DNA from: Sphingopyxis alaskensis RB2256
GTDB lineage: Bacteria > Pseudomonadota > Alphaproteobacteria > Sphingomonadales > Sphingomonadaceae
NCBI RefSeq assembly: GCF_000013985.1
Contig: NC_008048.1
Span: forward strand, 1,178,001-1,242,000
Reading direction: 5' to 3'
DNA: 64,000 nt
In this document: in pieces, positions 16,503 through 25,704 of the stretch
Layout: the number at the start of each line of letters is the position of its first letter
How positions within the stretch are numbered: position 1 is the stretch's first letter
Position numbers and translations under genes: made by a program
The notes under the pieces: generated by a model
Database searches by the model: none
Told to the model about the DNA's origin: nothing
What the model saw: only the letters and a program-made list of their open reading frames with translations

Positions 16503-17344
16503 ATTCCCTCCCAGGCCGCGATGGTGGTGCGGTGAAGCAGGCGATCGTGGCCGTCATAACCGCCCGTCGCGCGGTGGAGGACCGAGCGATTGTCCCACAT
16601 GACGAGCATGTCGGGCTCCCATCGGTGCGAATAACGGAACTCTTCGCGCCCCTGCCACTGGATGAGCTCGTGGAGGAGCGGCCGCGCCTCGGCATCGTCC
16701 ATTCCCTCAAAGCCGATGATATAACCCGCGCAGCCGAACAGGCCGAGGCGGCCCGTTTCGGGGTGCGCGCGAACGAAGGGATGGAGCTGCGTTTCGAGCG
16801 CCGCATCGTCCGAGCGGATATCCATGCTCCGGCCCCTGTCGTTCGCGCCGTACATGCCCGAAGGGGCGTAGCCCGCGCGGGCGCTGTGGATCGCCCGCAA
16901 ACCCTCGATACGTGCGCGGAGCCCCGCGGGCATCGCATCGAGCGCTGCGTGCTGATTGGCAAATTCGGTGTTGCCGCCGACCGGGGGAATGGTGATGCCG
17001 AAGAGGCACGTGCCCGCGGGCGGGCGGGCCTGGAAGCTCCAGTCGCTGTGCCAGTTTTCGGCAAAGAGCGGCGCGGTTTCGTCGGCGCGGCGCTTGACCG
17101 CGATGATATGCTTGCGGCCCGGAATCGGGCGAATGAAGGGATCGTCGCCGAAACCGCCGAAATAGGCGGTGAAGCGTTCGAGATCGTCGTCGCTCATCTT
17201 CTGGTCCGGAAAAGCCAGCACATGATGATCGAGCCACGCCGCACGGATGGCGGCGATGGTGCCGGGATCGAGCGGGTGCGCCAGGTCGACGCCAGTAACG
17301 TGCGCGCCGCACGCCTGGCCGCTGGGGATGATGGCGAGAGTCAT
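16499..17344 (-). CDS. TauD/TfdA-family Fe(II)/2-oxoglutarate dioxygenase
   Basis: Non-heme iron oxygenase of 281 aa. The metal triad is visible as HSD in ENWHSDWSFQ (around residues 97-100) and a distal His in VLHRATGGYDGHDRLLHRTTI near the C-terminus, where the Arg expected for 2-oxoglutarate also lies. The family includes taurine, 2,4-D and other carboxylate oxygenases; no neighbour reveals the substrate. Confidence 0.85.
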   Translation of the reverse strand: MTLAIIPSGQACGAHVTGVDLAHPLDPGTIAAIRAAWLDHHVLAFPDQKMSDDDLERFTAYFGGFGDDPFIRPIPGRKHIIAVKRRADETAPLFAENWHSDWSFQARPPAGTCLFGITIPPVGGNTEFANQHAALDAMPAGLRARIEGLRAIHSARAGYAPSGMYGANDRGRSMDIRSDDAALETQLHPFVRAHPETGRLGLFGCAGYIIGFEGMDDAEARPLLHELIQWQGREEFRYSHRWEPDMLVMWDNRSVLHRATGGYDGHDRLLHRTTIAAWEGI

Positions 17345-17442
17345 GACGCCATGCTGCGCCGGTTGATCGGTGCGGTCAATCGCTCTGGACGCGGCCGCCT
17401 TTTTTCCGCATCCTCGGTCGGGATCGCATGGAGGATTGCCCG

Positions 17443-18015
17443 ATGAGATTGCTCAAAAGCGTCATGATCCCGCTGGGGCTTGCGCTTGGCCTTGGCGCTG
17501 CGCTCGCGCTCGTCCCGGCACCGGGAATCGCCGCGCTTCAGCAAGGTGCGAAGGCGCCCGATTTCACGCTCAGCGCCGCGCAGGGCGGCAAGCCGTTCAG
17601 CCTGTCGCTGAAAGAGGCGCTGAAGAAGGGGCCGGTCGTGCTCTATTTCTTCCCTGCCGCCTTCACGCCGGGATGCACGCTGGAGGCGCATCTGTTTGCC
17701 GAAGCGAGCGACGATTTCAACCGGCTGGGCGCGCGGGTGGTCGGGGTAACGGCGGGCAATATCGAGCGCGTCGCCGAGTTTTCGCGCTCCGAATGCCGCG
17801 ACAGGTTCGCGGTGGCGGCCGACCCCGGCGCGAAGGTGGCGGCGAAATATGACGCGACGATGCGGCGCCCCGACGGAACCATCCTGTCCAACCGGACATC
17901 GTTCGTCATTGCGCCGGACGGGACCATCCTGATGAGCTATACCGACGCCAAGCCGCAGGCGCATGTCGAAAAGACAATGGCGGCGGTGCGCGCGTGGAGG
18001 GCGAAGCGGCGGTAG
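17443..18015 (+). CDS. Exported peroxiredoxin (AhpC/TSA, BCP-like)
   Basis: Thiol peroxidase of 190 aa from the ATG at 17443, chosen because GGAGGA precedes it by about 10 nt; an ATG at 17428 would add five residues. A hydrophobic N-terminus (LLKSVMIPLGLALGLGAALA) suggests periplasmic export or anchoring. The peroxidatic site is PAAFTPGCTLEAH (PxxxTxxC). A further Cys in SRSECRDRF could be resolving. Divergent from the dioxygenase gene. Confidence 0.88.
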   Translation: MRLLKSVMIPLGLALGLGAALALVPAPGIAALQQGAKAPDFTLSAAQGGKPFSLSLKEALKKGPVVLYFFPAAFTPGCTLEAHLFAEASDDFNRLGARVVGVTAGNIERVAEFSRSECRDRFAVAADPGAKVAAKYDATMRRPDGTILSNRTSFVIAPDGTILMSYTDAKPQAHVEKTMAAVRAWRAKRR

Positions 18016-18046
18016 GAGGCCGGGATATGCCGCCCGTGCGGCGCGG

Positions 18047-18358
18047 TCAGCCGCGTTGTTGCAGGCTCACCACCGCCTCGATCGGCAGTTCGGCGTAGAT
18101 GTGCGGGAAGAGCTCGCCGCCGCGCGCGGGTTCCCAGCGAACGGCATCGCCCAACTGGACGAGATCCACCTCGGCGACCATCAGGTCCGACTGGTCGGCG
18201 AAATATTTTGCGATCGTCGTGTCGAGCTGCGCCGCGGTCGACAGGTGGATATAGCCATCCTCGATGTCGACCGGCGCGCCGCGGAAGACGCGCTCGCGCT
18301 CGAAATCGGTCCACTGCTGCGCGGTAAGCACCTTGAAGGCAGTCGTCGGCGTCGTCAT
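18047..18358 (-). CDS. DUF952 family protein
   Basis: A 103-aa cytoplasmic protein matching DUF952 by its core FRGAPVDIEDGYIHLSTAAQL and PHIYAELPIEAV. Function is unknown for the family. Its start overlaps the gyrA stop by 4 nt, so it is translated from the gyrA message. Confidence 0.85.
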   Translation of the reverse strand: MTTPTTAFKVLTAQQWTDFERERVFRGAPVDIEDGYIHLSTAAQLDTTIAKYFADQSDLMVAEVDLVQLGDAVRWEPARGGELFPHIYAELPIEAVVSLQQRG

Positions 18359-21081
18359 TCGGTGGGGGCTTCGCTCACCGGATTGTCGCTCGCCACCTCG
18401 ACGTCGCGGCCGTCATCCGCGTCTTCGTCGCCATCTTCGATCAGCGCGGCCGACACGACATGCTCGCCCTCGGCGACATCGAACAGGCGCACGCCCGCGC
18501 TGCCGCGGCCGATGATGCGCAAGCTGTCGAGCCCCATGCGGATGAGTTTGGCCTGATCGGTGACGAGCATCAGCTGGTGCGCCTGCGTGGCGGGGAAGCT
18601 GGCGACCACCGGGCCGTTGCGCGCGATATTGTCGATATTGGTAATCCCCTGACCGCCGCGGCCCGTGCGGCGATATTCATAGGCCGACGACAGCTTGCCA
18701 TAGCCATTGGCACAAACGGTCAGGATGAACTGTTCGCGCGCCGCCAGTTCGGCCATGCGTTCGGCGGGCAAGGTCGGTTCATTCTCGTTATCCTTCCACG
18801 GCGCGGCGCGCAGATAGGCTTCGCGTTCGTCGCCGGTGGTGCCGACGCGGTGGAGGATCGAGAGCGAAATAACCTCATCCCCCTCGGCCAGGCGCATCCC
18901 GCGCACCCCGGTCGAATTGCGGCTCTGAAACTCGCGGACATCGTCGCCGGCAAAGCGGATCGCCTTGCCCTGCCGCGTCGCGAGCAGCACATCGTCGCTT
19001 TCGTCGAGCAGCGCGACGCCGATCAGCCGGTCGTCCTCGTCATCGCCCTCGAACTTCATCGCGATCTTGCCGTTCGAGGGGACGTTGGTGAAGGCGTCCA
19101 TGCTGTTGCGGCGCACGCTGCCCTTCGCGGTTGCGAACATGACGTGCAGCTTGCCCCATTCGCTCTCGTCCTCGGGCAGCGGCAGCACGGTCGAGATGGT
19201 TTCGCCCTGGGCAAGCGGGAGCAGGTTGATCATCGGACGGCCGCGCGTCGCAGGGCCGCCCTCGGGCAGGCGCCACACCTTCATGCGATAGACCTTGCCC
19301 GCGGTCGAGAAGAAGAGCACCGGCGTGTGCGTCGAGGTGACGAACAGTTCGGTGACGACATCCTCGTCCTTCGTCGCCATGCCTGCGCGGCCCTTGCCGC
19401 CGCGTCGCTGTGCGCGAAAGGTGGCCAGGGGCGTCCGCTTGATATAGCCGTCCATCGTGACGGTGACGACCATCTCCTCGCGCTCGATCAGATCTTCGTC
19501 GTCGATGCCGTCGGCGGCGGGGGCGAGGAGGGTGCGGCGCGGGGTCGCAAATTCGTCGCGCACCGCAACCAGTTCCTCGCGCATCACGCCATATAGCTTG
19601 ACGCGGTCGGCGAGGATCGAAAGCAGTTCCTCAATTTCGGCTGCCAACTCACCGAGTTCCTTGCCGATTTCGTCGCGACCCAGTGCCGTCAGCCGGTGGA
19701 GGCGGAGGTCGAGGATCGCCTTCACCTGCACTTCGGACAGCCGATAGGTTGCGGCTTCCTCCATCTCGCCCTCGATTGCTTCGACGAGGCGGATATAGGG
19801 GGCGATGTCGCCGATCGGCCATTCGCGCGCGAGCAGGGCTTCGCGCGCGGCGGCGGGCGAGGACGAACCGCGAATGATGCGCACGACTTCGTCGAGGTTG
19901 CTGACCGCGACGACGAGGCCGAGCAAGATATGCGCGCGGTCGCGTGCCTTGGCGAGTTCGAACTTGCAGCGGCGGGTGATGACCTCTTCGCGGAAGATGA
20001 TGAAGGCCGAGAGAATATCCTTCAGCCCCATCATTTCGGGGCGGCCGCCGCGGATCGCGAGCATGTTCGCGGGAAAGCTCGACTGCGCGGGCGTGTGACG
20101 CCACAGCTGGTTGAGCACCACCTCTGCCGTCGCGTCGCGCTTCAGCTCGATGACGACGCGCACGCCCTCGCGGTTCGATTCGTCGCGGATATCGGCGACG
20201 CCCTCGATCCGCTTGTCGCGCGCCGCCTCGGCGATCTTCTCGACAAGGCCCGACTTGCCGACCTGGAACGGAATCGACGTTAATACAATGGATTGTCGAT
20301 CGTTCCTGCCTTCCTCTATTACATGGGTGGAGCGCATCATGATCGAGCCGCGGCCGGTTGCATAGGCGCTGCGTGCGCCACCCTGGCCGAGCATCATCGC
20401 GCCCGTCGGGAAATCGGGGCCGGGGACGATCGCCATCAATTCTTCAAGCGTGATCGCCGGATTGTCGATCATCGCGAGCGTCGCGTCGATGATTTCGCCA
20501 AGGTTGTGCGGCGGGATATTGGTCGCCATGCCGACCGCGATCCCGCCCGCGCCGTTGACGAGCAGATTCGGGAAGCGCGCCGGAAGCACGGTCGGCTCCT
20601 CACGGCTCGCGTCATAATTGGGCTGGAAGTCGACCGTATCCTTGTCGAGATCGTTCAGCAGCACCATCGCGGTCTTGGCAAGGCGCGCCTCGGTGTAGCG
20701 CATCGACGCCGGCGGGTCGGGGTCCATCGAGCCGAAATTGCCCTGACCGTCGATCAAGGGCACGCGCAGCGACCAGTCCTGCGTCATCCGCGCCAGCGCG
20801 TCATAGATCGCGCTGTCGCCGTGCGGGTGATAATTACCCATGACGTCGCCGACGATCTTCGCCGATTTCTTGTACGGACGACCGGGGATGAAGCCGCCTT
20901 CCTGCGCCGCATAGAGGATGCGGCGGTGGACGGGCTTCAGCCCGTCGCGCACGTCGGGCAGCGCGCGGCTGACGATCACGCTCATCGCGTAATCGAGGTA
21001 GCTGGTCTTCATTTCGTCGACGATGTTGATCGGCGAAACGCCGTCCTCGGACGGCTGCACAGGCGTATTTTCTTCGGTCAA
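18355..21081 (-). CDS. gyrA: DNA gyrase subunit A
   Basis: Type II topoisomerase breakage-reunion subunit, 908 aa. The quinolone-determining region is [15 protein letters not shown] with Ser90 and Asp94 (E. coli Ser83/Asp87), i.e. the susceptible-type residues. The catalytic Tyr is Tyr129 in [11 protein letters not shown]-terminal beta-pinwheel repeats follow, with [11 protein letters not shown] as the GyrA box. The start codon is a TTG at 21081, supported by the expected N-terminal length. DUF952 follows in the same operon. Confidence 0.95.
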   Translation of the reverse strand: MTEENTPVQPSEDGVSPINIVDEMKTSYLDYAMSVIVSRALPDVRDGLKPVHRRILYAAQEGGFIPGRPYKKSAKIVGDVMGNYHPHGDSAIYDALARMTQDWSLRVPLIDGQGNFGSMDPDPPASMRYTEARLAKTAMVLLNDLDKDTVDFQPNYDASREEPTVLPARFPNLLVNGAGGIAVGMATNIPPHNLGEIIDATLAMIDNPAITLEELMAIVPGPDFPTGAMMLGQGGARSAYATGRGSIMMRSTHVIEEGRNDRQSIVLTSIPFQVGKSGLVEKIAEAARDKRIEGVADIRDESNREGVRVVIELKRDATAEVVLNQLWRHTPAQSSFPANMLAIRGGRPEMMGLKDILSAFIIFREEVITRRCKFELAKARDRAHILLGLVVAVSNLDEVVRIIRGSSSPAAAREALLAREWPIGDIAPYIRLVEAIEGEMEEAATYRLSEVQVKAILDLRLHRLTALGRDEIGKELGELAAEIEELLSILADRVKLYGVMREELVAVRDEFATPRRTLLAPAADGIDDEDLIEREEMVVTVTMDGYIKRTPLATFRAQRRGGKGRAGMATKDEDVVTELFVTSTHTPVLFFSTAGKVYRMKVWRLPEGGPATRGRPMINLLPLAQGETISTVLPLPEDESEWGKLHVMFATAKGSVRRNSMDAFTNVPSNGKIAMKFEGDDEDDRLIGVALLDESDDVLLATRQGKAIRFAGDDVREFQSRNSTGVRGMRLAEGDEVISLSILHRVGTTGDEREAYLRAAPWKDNENEPTLPAERMAELAAREQFILTVCANGYGKLSSAYEYRRTGRGGQGITNIDNIARNGPVVASFPATQAHQLMLVTDQAKLIRMGLDSLRIIGRGSAGVRLFDVAEGEHVVSAALIEDGDEDADDGRDVEVASDNPVSEAPTE

Positions 21082-21163
21082 GACCCGGCCTTTTTTCTGC
21101 TTATCGGGAGATGGATTTGGCCTAGCCCAAGGCGCGGCGAATTGCCAGTGATTCGGGCGATTT

Positions 21164-21871
21164 TCAGGGAATGATTTCGCTGCCGTCCCACGCGAAAATC
21201 CGGCCCGTTTGGGCAGGCGTCAGCGCATCGATCGTGCGCAGCAGATTGGCCGCAGCGATGGGCGGCGTCACGAGCGTCCCCGGCGCTACCGCGCGCTGAA
21301 ACGGCCGCGACATCGCCGTATCGACCGTGCCGGGATGCAAGGCGACGACCACCGCCTCTGGATTGCGGCGCGTCTCGGCGATGGCGAAGCTGCGGACGAG
21401 CTGATTGAGCGCGGCTTTCGACGCGCGATAACTGAACCAGCCGCCGGTGCGGTTGTCGGCGATGCTGCCGACCCGTGCCGACAACGCAGTGAAAATCGTG
21501 CGCCCGCGGCGCGGCAACAGCGGCAGGAAATGCCTGGCGACCAGCGCGGGCCCGATCGTATTGACGGCGAAACTTCGCGCCATCCAGTCGGGATCGATGT
21601 CGGACAGGCCGCGTTCGGGCCGATGGCCGTCGGCGTGGAGCAAGCCCGTCGCGACGATGACCAGCCGGGGCGGCGGGCCACCGGCGGCGACCATCGCCGC
21701 CGCCGCGGCCACCGAATCCGCGTCGGTAATGTCGATTGCAAACGGGGCCGGCGCCGACCGCGCAAGGCGGTGGATGACGTCATGGCGACCATCGGCCGCA
21801 AGAGCATCGGCCAAGGCCGCGCCGATGCCGCCCGCTGCGCCGATCACCACCGCCGATTCCGGGTCCGTCAT
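21164..21871 (-). CDS. Short-chain dehydrogenase/reductase
   Basis: NAD(P)-dependent Rossmann enzyme. VVIGAAGGIGAALADAL is the cofactor loop, ALSARVGSIADN holds the catalytic Ser and YRASKAALN the Tyr-x3-Lys. It resembles C-factor (CsgA)-like SDRs in its short length (about 235 aa) and lack of an inserted substrate lid. I start at the ATG of 21871; an ATG 18 nt upstream is possible. Substrate unknown. Confidence 0.85.
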   Translation of the reverse strand: MTDPESAVVIGAAGGIGAALADALAADGRHDVIHRLARSAPAPFAIDITDADSVAAAAAMVAAGGPPPRLVIVATGLLHADGHRPERGLSDIDPDWMARSFAVNTIGPALVARHFLPLLPRRGRTIFTALSARVGSIADNRTGGWFSYRASKAALNQLVRSFAIAETRRNPEAVVVALHPGTVDTAMSRPFQRAVAPGTLVTPPIAAANLLRTIDALTPAQTGRIFAWDGSEIIP

Positions 21872-21981
21872 GGGCGCCACGCCTATCATGCGCAGCCGGG
21901 CAGGAACAAGCGATGCTTGCCAAAGCCGCGAGCCGCCATATTAGGTTGAACCGTGCATCGCCTGCTTCCCACTGCCTGCCC

Positions 21982-23196
21982 ATGGCCCTGATCGCGCTCG
22001 TTGGCGCCAGCGAGACCCTGCCCGATGGGGGATTGCGCGCGCTCGTCACCGTGGCGGGCGAAACGCTGATCGAGCGGCAGGCGGCGCGTCTGGCGGATGT
22101 CGGGGTGACGCACATCGCCGTCGCGGTCGCCGCGCTGCCCGCCGATCTGCTCGCCGTGTGCGACCGCATTCGCCGCCGCGGGGTGAAGGTGACTCCGGTG
22201 CGCTCGGCAAGCGATCTTGTGCCGCTGATCGAGGATGACGACCGCCTGATCCTCGTCGCCGACGGCCTGCGCGCCGGGGGAACGCACTATGCCGCAATTG
22301 CAAGGCCGGGATCGCCGGCGATCCTCGTGACCGGCGACACGGTGCTGACCCAGGGGTTCGAGCGGATCGACGCGACGCGGCGCTGGGGCGGGCTTGCCTC
22401 GGTAGCGCCGCCGATGGTTGCCGAGCTCGCCGCGATGCCGGGCGAATGGGACATGATGCTGACGCTGCTGCGCCTCGCCGTGCAATCGGGCGCACGGCGG
22501 CTTTACTGCGAACCCGCGCTGTTCGAGCAGGGCGAGATTGCGATCGTGTCCGACCGTCCGACCGCGGCGCTGATCGAGCAATCGAGCCTGCAACGGGTCG
22601 AATATGGCGGCATGGGGCTGGGGCGCTCGGCGATCATGATGCCGCTGGTACGGCTGGCGGGTCCGCTGCTCGTCAAGTCGCCGAATACCGCGCGTTACCT
22701 GCCCCCTGTCACGGCGTTGCTGTGGGTTGCCGTCGCCGCGCTGACGGCAAGCGGGCTGGCGGCGGCCGGAGCACTCGTCGCGGTGCTGGGCGGGCTTGGG
22801 CTCGCCGCGATGCGTTTCCTGTCGGCCTTTCGCGCCGAAAGCGCGGCGCCGGACCGGGCGCGGGCGGTCATTCGCAGTTTCGCGCTCGCCTTGCTTGCCC
22901 TCTTCCCGTGGCTGCTGGCGTTCGGCGCGCCGGGCCGCACAATGCCGCCCTTTACCGAAGCGGCGCTGGCGCCGTGCCTCGCGGCGACGATCGTGCTGGC
23001 GCGCGCGCTTTACGAGGATGCGGGCGAACGGCGGCGGTTCCACTGGCTGCTCCCCGACGCCGATCAGGCATGGATCATGCTCGCGCCTGCGCTGCTGTTC
23101 GGCGCCGCGTCGCTGATGTTCGCGGTGCTGCCCCTGCTCGCGCTGTTCCAGATCCTGCTCTGGCTGCACCTCGCGCGGCGTCCGGATGCTCGCTAA
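21982..23196 (+). CDS. Nucleotidyltransferase-like protein with C-terminal membrane domain, unknown function
   Basis: About 404 aa. Residues 1-215 look like a GT-A/nucleotidyltransferase fold: ALVTVAGETLIERQAARLAD (20-39) with GVTHIAVAV after it resembles the sugar-nucleotidyltransferase N-terminus, and LILVADGL (89-96) and ILVTGDTVL (114-122) fit the metal/nucleotide strands. The usual GxGxR loop is missing. Residues about 241-395 form five hydrophobic segments. The architecture recalls nucleotidyltransferase-CDP-alcohol phosphotransferase fusions, but no DGxxAR motif is present. An in-frame ATG at 21913 with a better ribosome site would add 23 residues. Confidence 0.65.
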   Translation: MALIALVGASETLPDGGLRALVTVAGETLIERQAARLADVGVTHIAVAVAALPADLLAVCDRIRRRGVKVTPVRSASDLVPLIEDDDRLILVADGLRAGGTHYAAIARPGSPAILVTGDTVLTQGFERIDATRRWGGLASVAPPMVAELAAMPGEWDMMLTLLRLAVQSGARRLYCEPALFEQGEIAIVSDRPTAALIEQSSLQRVEYGGMGLGRSAIMMPLVRLAGPLLVKSPNTARYLPPVTALLWVAVAALTASGLAAAGALVAVLGGLGLAAMRFLSAFRAESAAPDRARAVIRSFALALLALFPWLLAFGAPGRTMPPFTEAALAPCLAATIVLARALYEDAGERRRFHWLLPDADQAWIMLAPALLFGAASLMFAVLPLLALFQILLWLHLARRPDAR

Positions 23197-23254
23197 ATCA
23201 GGCTCCTTCAAGGTTTAAGGCCTATTAACGCCAAGCTGCTATTGGCGGGTGCGC

Positions 23255-24166
23255 ATGAGTGACTCGCTCTCCTTTCCCGGCATCGAACCGCCGTCGCCGA
23301 CGCTTTCGGCGCGACTGGGCGAGTTGGCGGACTATTTCGCGGCGCCGACTGCGGGACGGCTGACCGACGAGCAGCGCGCGCTGTCGCTGGGGATCGCGCG
23401 GCGGCTGGTCGCCGATGTCGCGGCGCTGATCGATCCCGGGATCGATGCCGCTGCTCTATGGGAGGAATGGCTGCATCACGGGGTCCCCGGCGCGGCGCGG
23501 CTGGTCGGTCCCTGTTTTGCGCGGGCCGAGGAGCATCGCTGGCGCGCGCTATCGACCGAGCGCGCGGTGCCGACGCCGGTGGCGGACGGCGCCGATGAGG
23601 TCGGCGGCGCGACGCCCGACACGCCGATGACGGCGCGCGAGCGCGCCTATCTGGACCTGCGCATCGCCGACCGGCGGCGCTTCGACGCCTATGGGCAGCC
23701 GACGCTGGCGATCGCCGATCTCGACGAGGAAATCTTCCGCGCGCTGCTTCATGACGTCGCAGCGTGGCGGCTGGCCGCGGTGAGCACCGATACCGGCCGT
23801 GCGGCAAGTCTTGGCGATGCCGTGCGGTACGCGGTCGAGCGGCACGCCGACGCACCCGACATGACCGCCGCTGCCATCTCCTATCGCGAGGCTGTCGGCG
23901 CCGCGTTGCCCGAGGCGGCGCGCACCGCGATCGCCGCGCACGACTGGCCTGCGCTGATCGCGCTCGCAGCGGCGGCGCAGCATCGCCGATACACCGATAT
24001 GGCGCTGGCGCTCCTGACCGCCGAGATGACGGCGCTGCCCTCGCTGCTCGCGCCGCTGCGCCTCGACCGTGAAGCGCTGGCCCCGCTCGAAGCGTCGCTG
24101 GCAATGCTCACCGCGCGCGCGGTGAGCGACGCCGATGGCGTCACGGCGGCGGAGACGGGGCGATGA
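23255..24166 (+). CDS. Predicted helical cytoplasmic protein, unknown function
   Basis: About 303 aa, Ala/Leu/Arg-rich and probably all-helical, with no signal peptide or membrane helix. The N-terminus SARLGELADYFAAPTAGRLT and the central ARERAYLDLRIADRRRFDAYG are the most distinctive parts; I do not recognise a family. It overlaps the kinase-like gene by ATGA, so the two are coexpressed and probably act together. The upstream 58 bp hold a TTAA-N6-TTAAC element (23215-23229). Confidence 0.7.
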   Translation: MSDSLSFPGIEPPSPTLSARLGELADYFAAPTAGRLTDEQRALSLGIARRLVADVAALIDPGIDAAALWEEWLHHGVPGAARLVGPCFARAEEHRWRALSTERAVPTPVADGADEVGGATPDTPMTARERAYLDLRIADRRRFDAYGQPTLAIADLDEEIFRALLHDVAAWRLAAVSTDTGRAASLGDAVRYAVERHADAPDMTAAAISYREAVGAALPEAARTAIAAHDWPALIALAAAAQHRRYTDMALALLTAEMTALPSLLAPLRLDREALAPLEASLAMLTARAVSDADGVTAAETGR

Positions 24167-25533
24167 GCGAGCGCGTCGTCCGCGGCCGCGTTGACCGGTC
24201 GGGCGTACTGGTGAGCGCCGATGTGCCGCTGTTGCGGCTTCAGCAACGCGCGGGGGCGGGGCTTGGCAGGCCGCTCGCGCTGCCGCACCTCGCGCGGCTC
24301 GTCGCACTGTCGCAGCGGCTGCACCGCGAGATCAGTCGTCCGCTCCACGCCGCCGACGACCATAGCGACATCCACGCGCTCGTGCGCATCACGCCCGACG
24401 ACGAGGGCGCGAGCCTCGAAATCAGCGACTGGCGCGCGCGCGCTGTGACGCCGCCCGGCATACCGCCCGTCACCGACGAGACCCCGATGGCCGACGGATG
24501 GGCGTGGGAGTGTGACCAGCAGCTACGGCTCGTGGCGCTCCGCGCTGCGGGGAAGGCGCCTGCGGTGCCGCCTGGATGGGAAGGGCGCTCGCTGTCTGAA
24601 TTGTTCGAGTTGCAGCCCGACGCCGATGGCCGCTTTCCGGTGTTGCGCGCGCTCGCGCGGCAGTCGCGCTTTGAAGGGCAGCGCGTGCAGGCTGCGGGCG
24701 CGGCGATGACGCTTGGCGGTGACGCGCTGTTCGATGCGGCGGGTCGCTTCACGGGCTTTCGCGGCTTCGCCTCGATTGTCGACGGGCCGCCCGCCACGGC
24801 GCCGAAGGGCGGCGGGGCACCGGTCGATCCTGCCTTTGGTTCGCTGCCGCTGTCCGACCCGCAGTTCGGCCGCCGCATCGACGGCGCGCTGCGCGGCCCA
24901 CTCAGCCGCATCATCGCGACCGCGGAGACGATTTCGGGGCAGTTCGACGGGCCGATCCGCGCCGATTACGCGCGCTATGCCGGCGACATTGCCCATGCCG
25001 GGCGGCATCTGCTGGGCCTTGTCGACGACCTTGCCGACCTTCAGAATATCGAACGGCCGGGGTTCAAGGCGGCGCGCGACGACATCGACCTCGGCGACCT
25101 GGCGCGCCGCGCGGTCGGTCTGCTCGGCATGAAGGCCGAGGAGAAGGGGATTCGCATTTCGGCGCCCAGCACCGACGACCGGATGCCCGCAACGGGCGAG
25201 TTTCGCCGCGTGTTGCAGGTGCTGCTCAACCTGCTGGGCAATGCGATCCGCTATTCGCCCGAGGATTCGCAGATATGGATCCGCGTCGATCGCGAGGGCG
25301 ACCGTGCGATGGTCACCGTCGCCGATCAGGGGCAGGGAATCGACGCGGAGCAGCAGGCGATGGTGTTCGAAAAGTTCGAGCGGCTCGGACGCACCGACAG
25401 CGGCGGATCGGGCCTCGGACTCTATATCGCCCGCCGCCTTGCGCGCGCGATGGACGGCGACCTGACCGTCGACAGCGCACCGGGTCAGGGCGCGCGTTTC
25501 ACGTTGAGCCTGCCGGCGCGGGATGAGGAGTAA
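24163..25533 (+). CDS. PAS-containing histidine-kinase-like protein lacking the phosphoacceptor His
   Basis: 456 aa, soluble. Residues about 112-207 resemble a PAS domain (WAWECDQQLRLVAL ... GRFTGFRGFASIV). The HisKA region reads IDGALRGPLSRIIATAE where kinases have SHELRTPL: the His position is Gly241. The ATPase domain looks complete: N-box NLLGNAIRYSP, G1 VADQGQGI, F-box FEKFER and G2 GGSGLGLYIARRLA (414-427). It may bind ATP without autophosphorylating at the usual site, or act as a pseudokinase like DivL (which has Tyr there). No response regulator is adjacent. Confidence 0.85.
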   Translation: MSERVVRGRVDRSGVLVSADVPLLRLQQRAGAGLGRPLALPHLARLVALSQRLHREISRPLHAADDHSDIHALVRITPDDEGASLEISDWRARAVTPPGIPPVTDETPMADGWAWECDQQLRLVALRAAGKAPAVPPGWEGRSLSELFELQPDADGRFPVLRALARQSRFEGQRVQAAGAAMTLGGDALFDAAGRFTGFRGFASIVDGPPATAPKGGGAPVDPAFGSLPLSDPQFGRRIDGALRGPLSRIIATAETISGQFDGPIRADYARYAGDIAHAGRHLLGLVDDLADLQNIERPGFKAARDDIDLGDLARRAVGLLGMKAEEKGIRISAPSTDDRMPATGEFRRVLQVLLNLLGNAIRYSPEDSQIWIRVDREGDRAMVTVADQGQGIDAEQQAMVFEKFERLGRTDSGGSGLGLYIARRLARAMDGDLTVDSAPGQGARFTLSLPARDEE

Positions 25534-25573
25534 GGAGCAGGCGTTGGGCGGAGATCAGGTCGCCCGGCTATTT

Positions 25574-25676
25574 CGTCATGCTGAACTCGTTTCAGCATCC
25601 ATGACCGGACCTCTGGTCGGTTGCGGCGTCGAAGGAAGCGTCGGGCCATGGGCCCTGAAACAAGTTCACGGTGACG
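25574..25676. repeat. Inverted repeat of the CGTCATGCTGAAC family
   Basis: The left arm starts CGTCATGCTGAACTCGTTTC and the right arm, read on the other strand, CGTCACCGTGAACTTGTTTC: an imperfect inverted repeat of about 27 bp. Inside are further short palindromes (ATGCTGAA/TTCAGCAT; GGACCTCTGGTC). It lies between convergent genes. A solo right arm occurs at 12746-12772. Confidence 0.8.
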
Positions 25677-25704
25677 GGGAACGAGGACATTCGACCGAAA
25701 CCCG

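Noticed and set aside
18355..21081. Quinolone-resistance mutation in gyrA
   Set aside because: Positions equivalent to Ser83 and Asp87 are Ser90 and Asp94, the susceptible-type residues.
21886..23211. 441-codon minus-strand frame opposite the nucleotidyltransferase-like gene
   Set aside because: Very rich in Arg/Gln/His with no domain. The plus-strand frame has a coherent nucleotidyltransferase-like fold and membrane helices.
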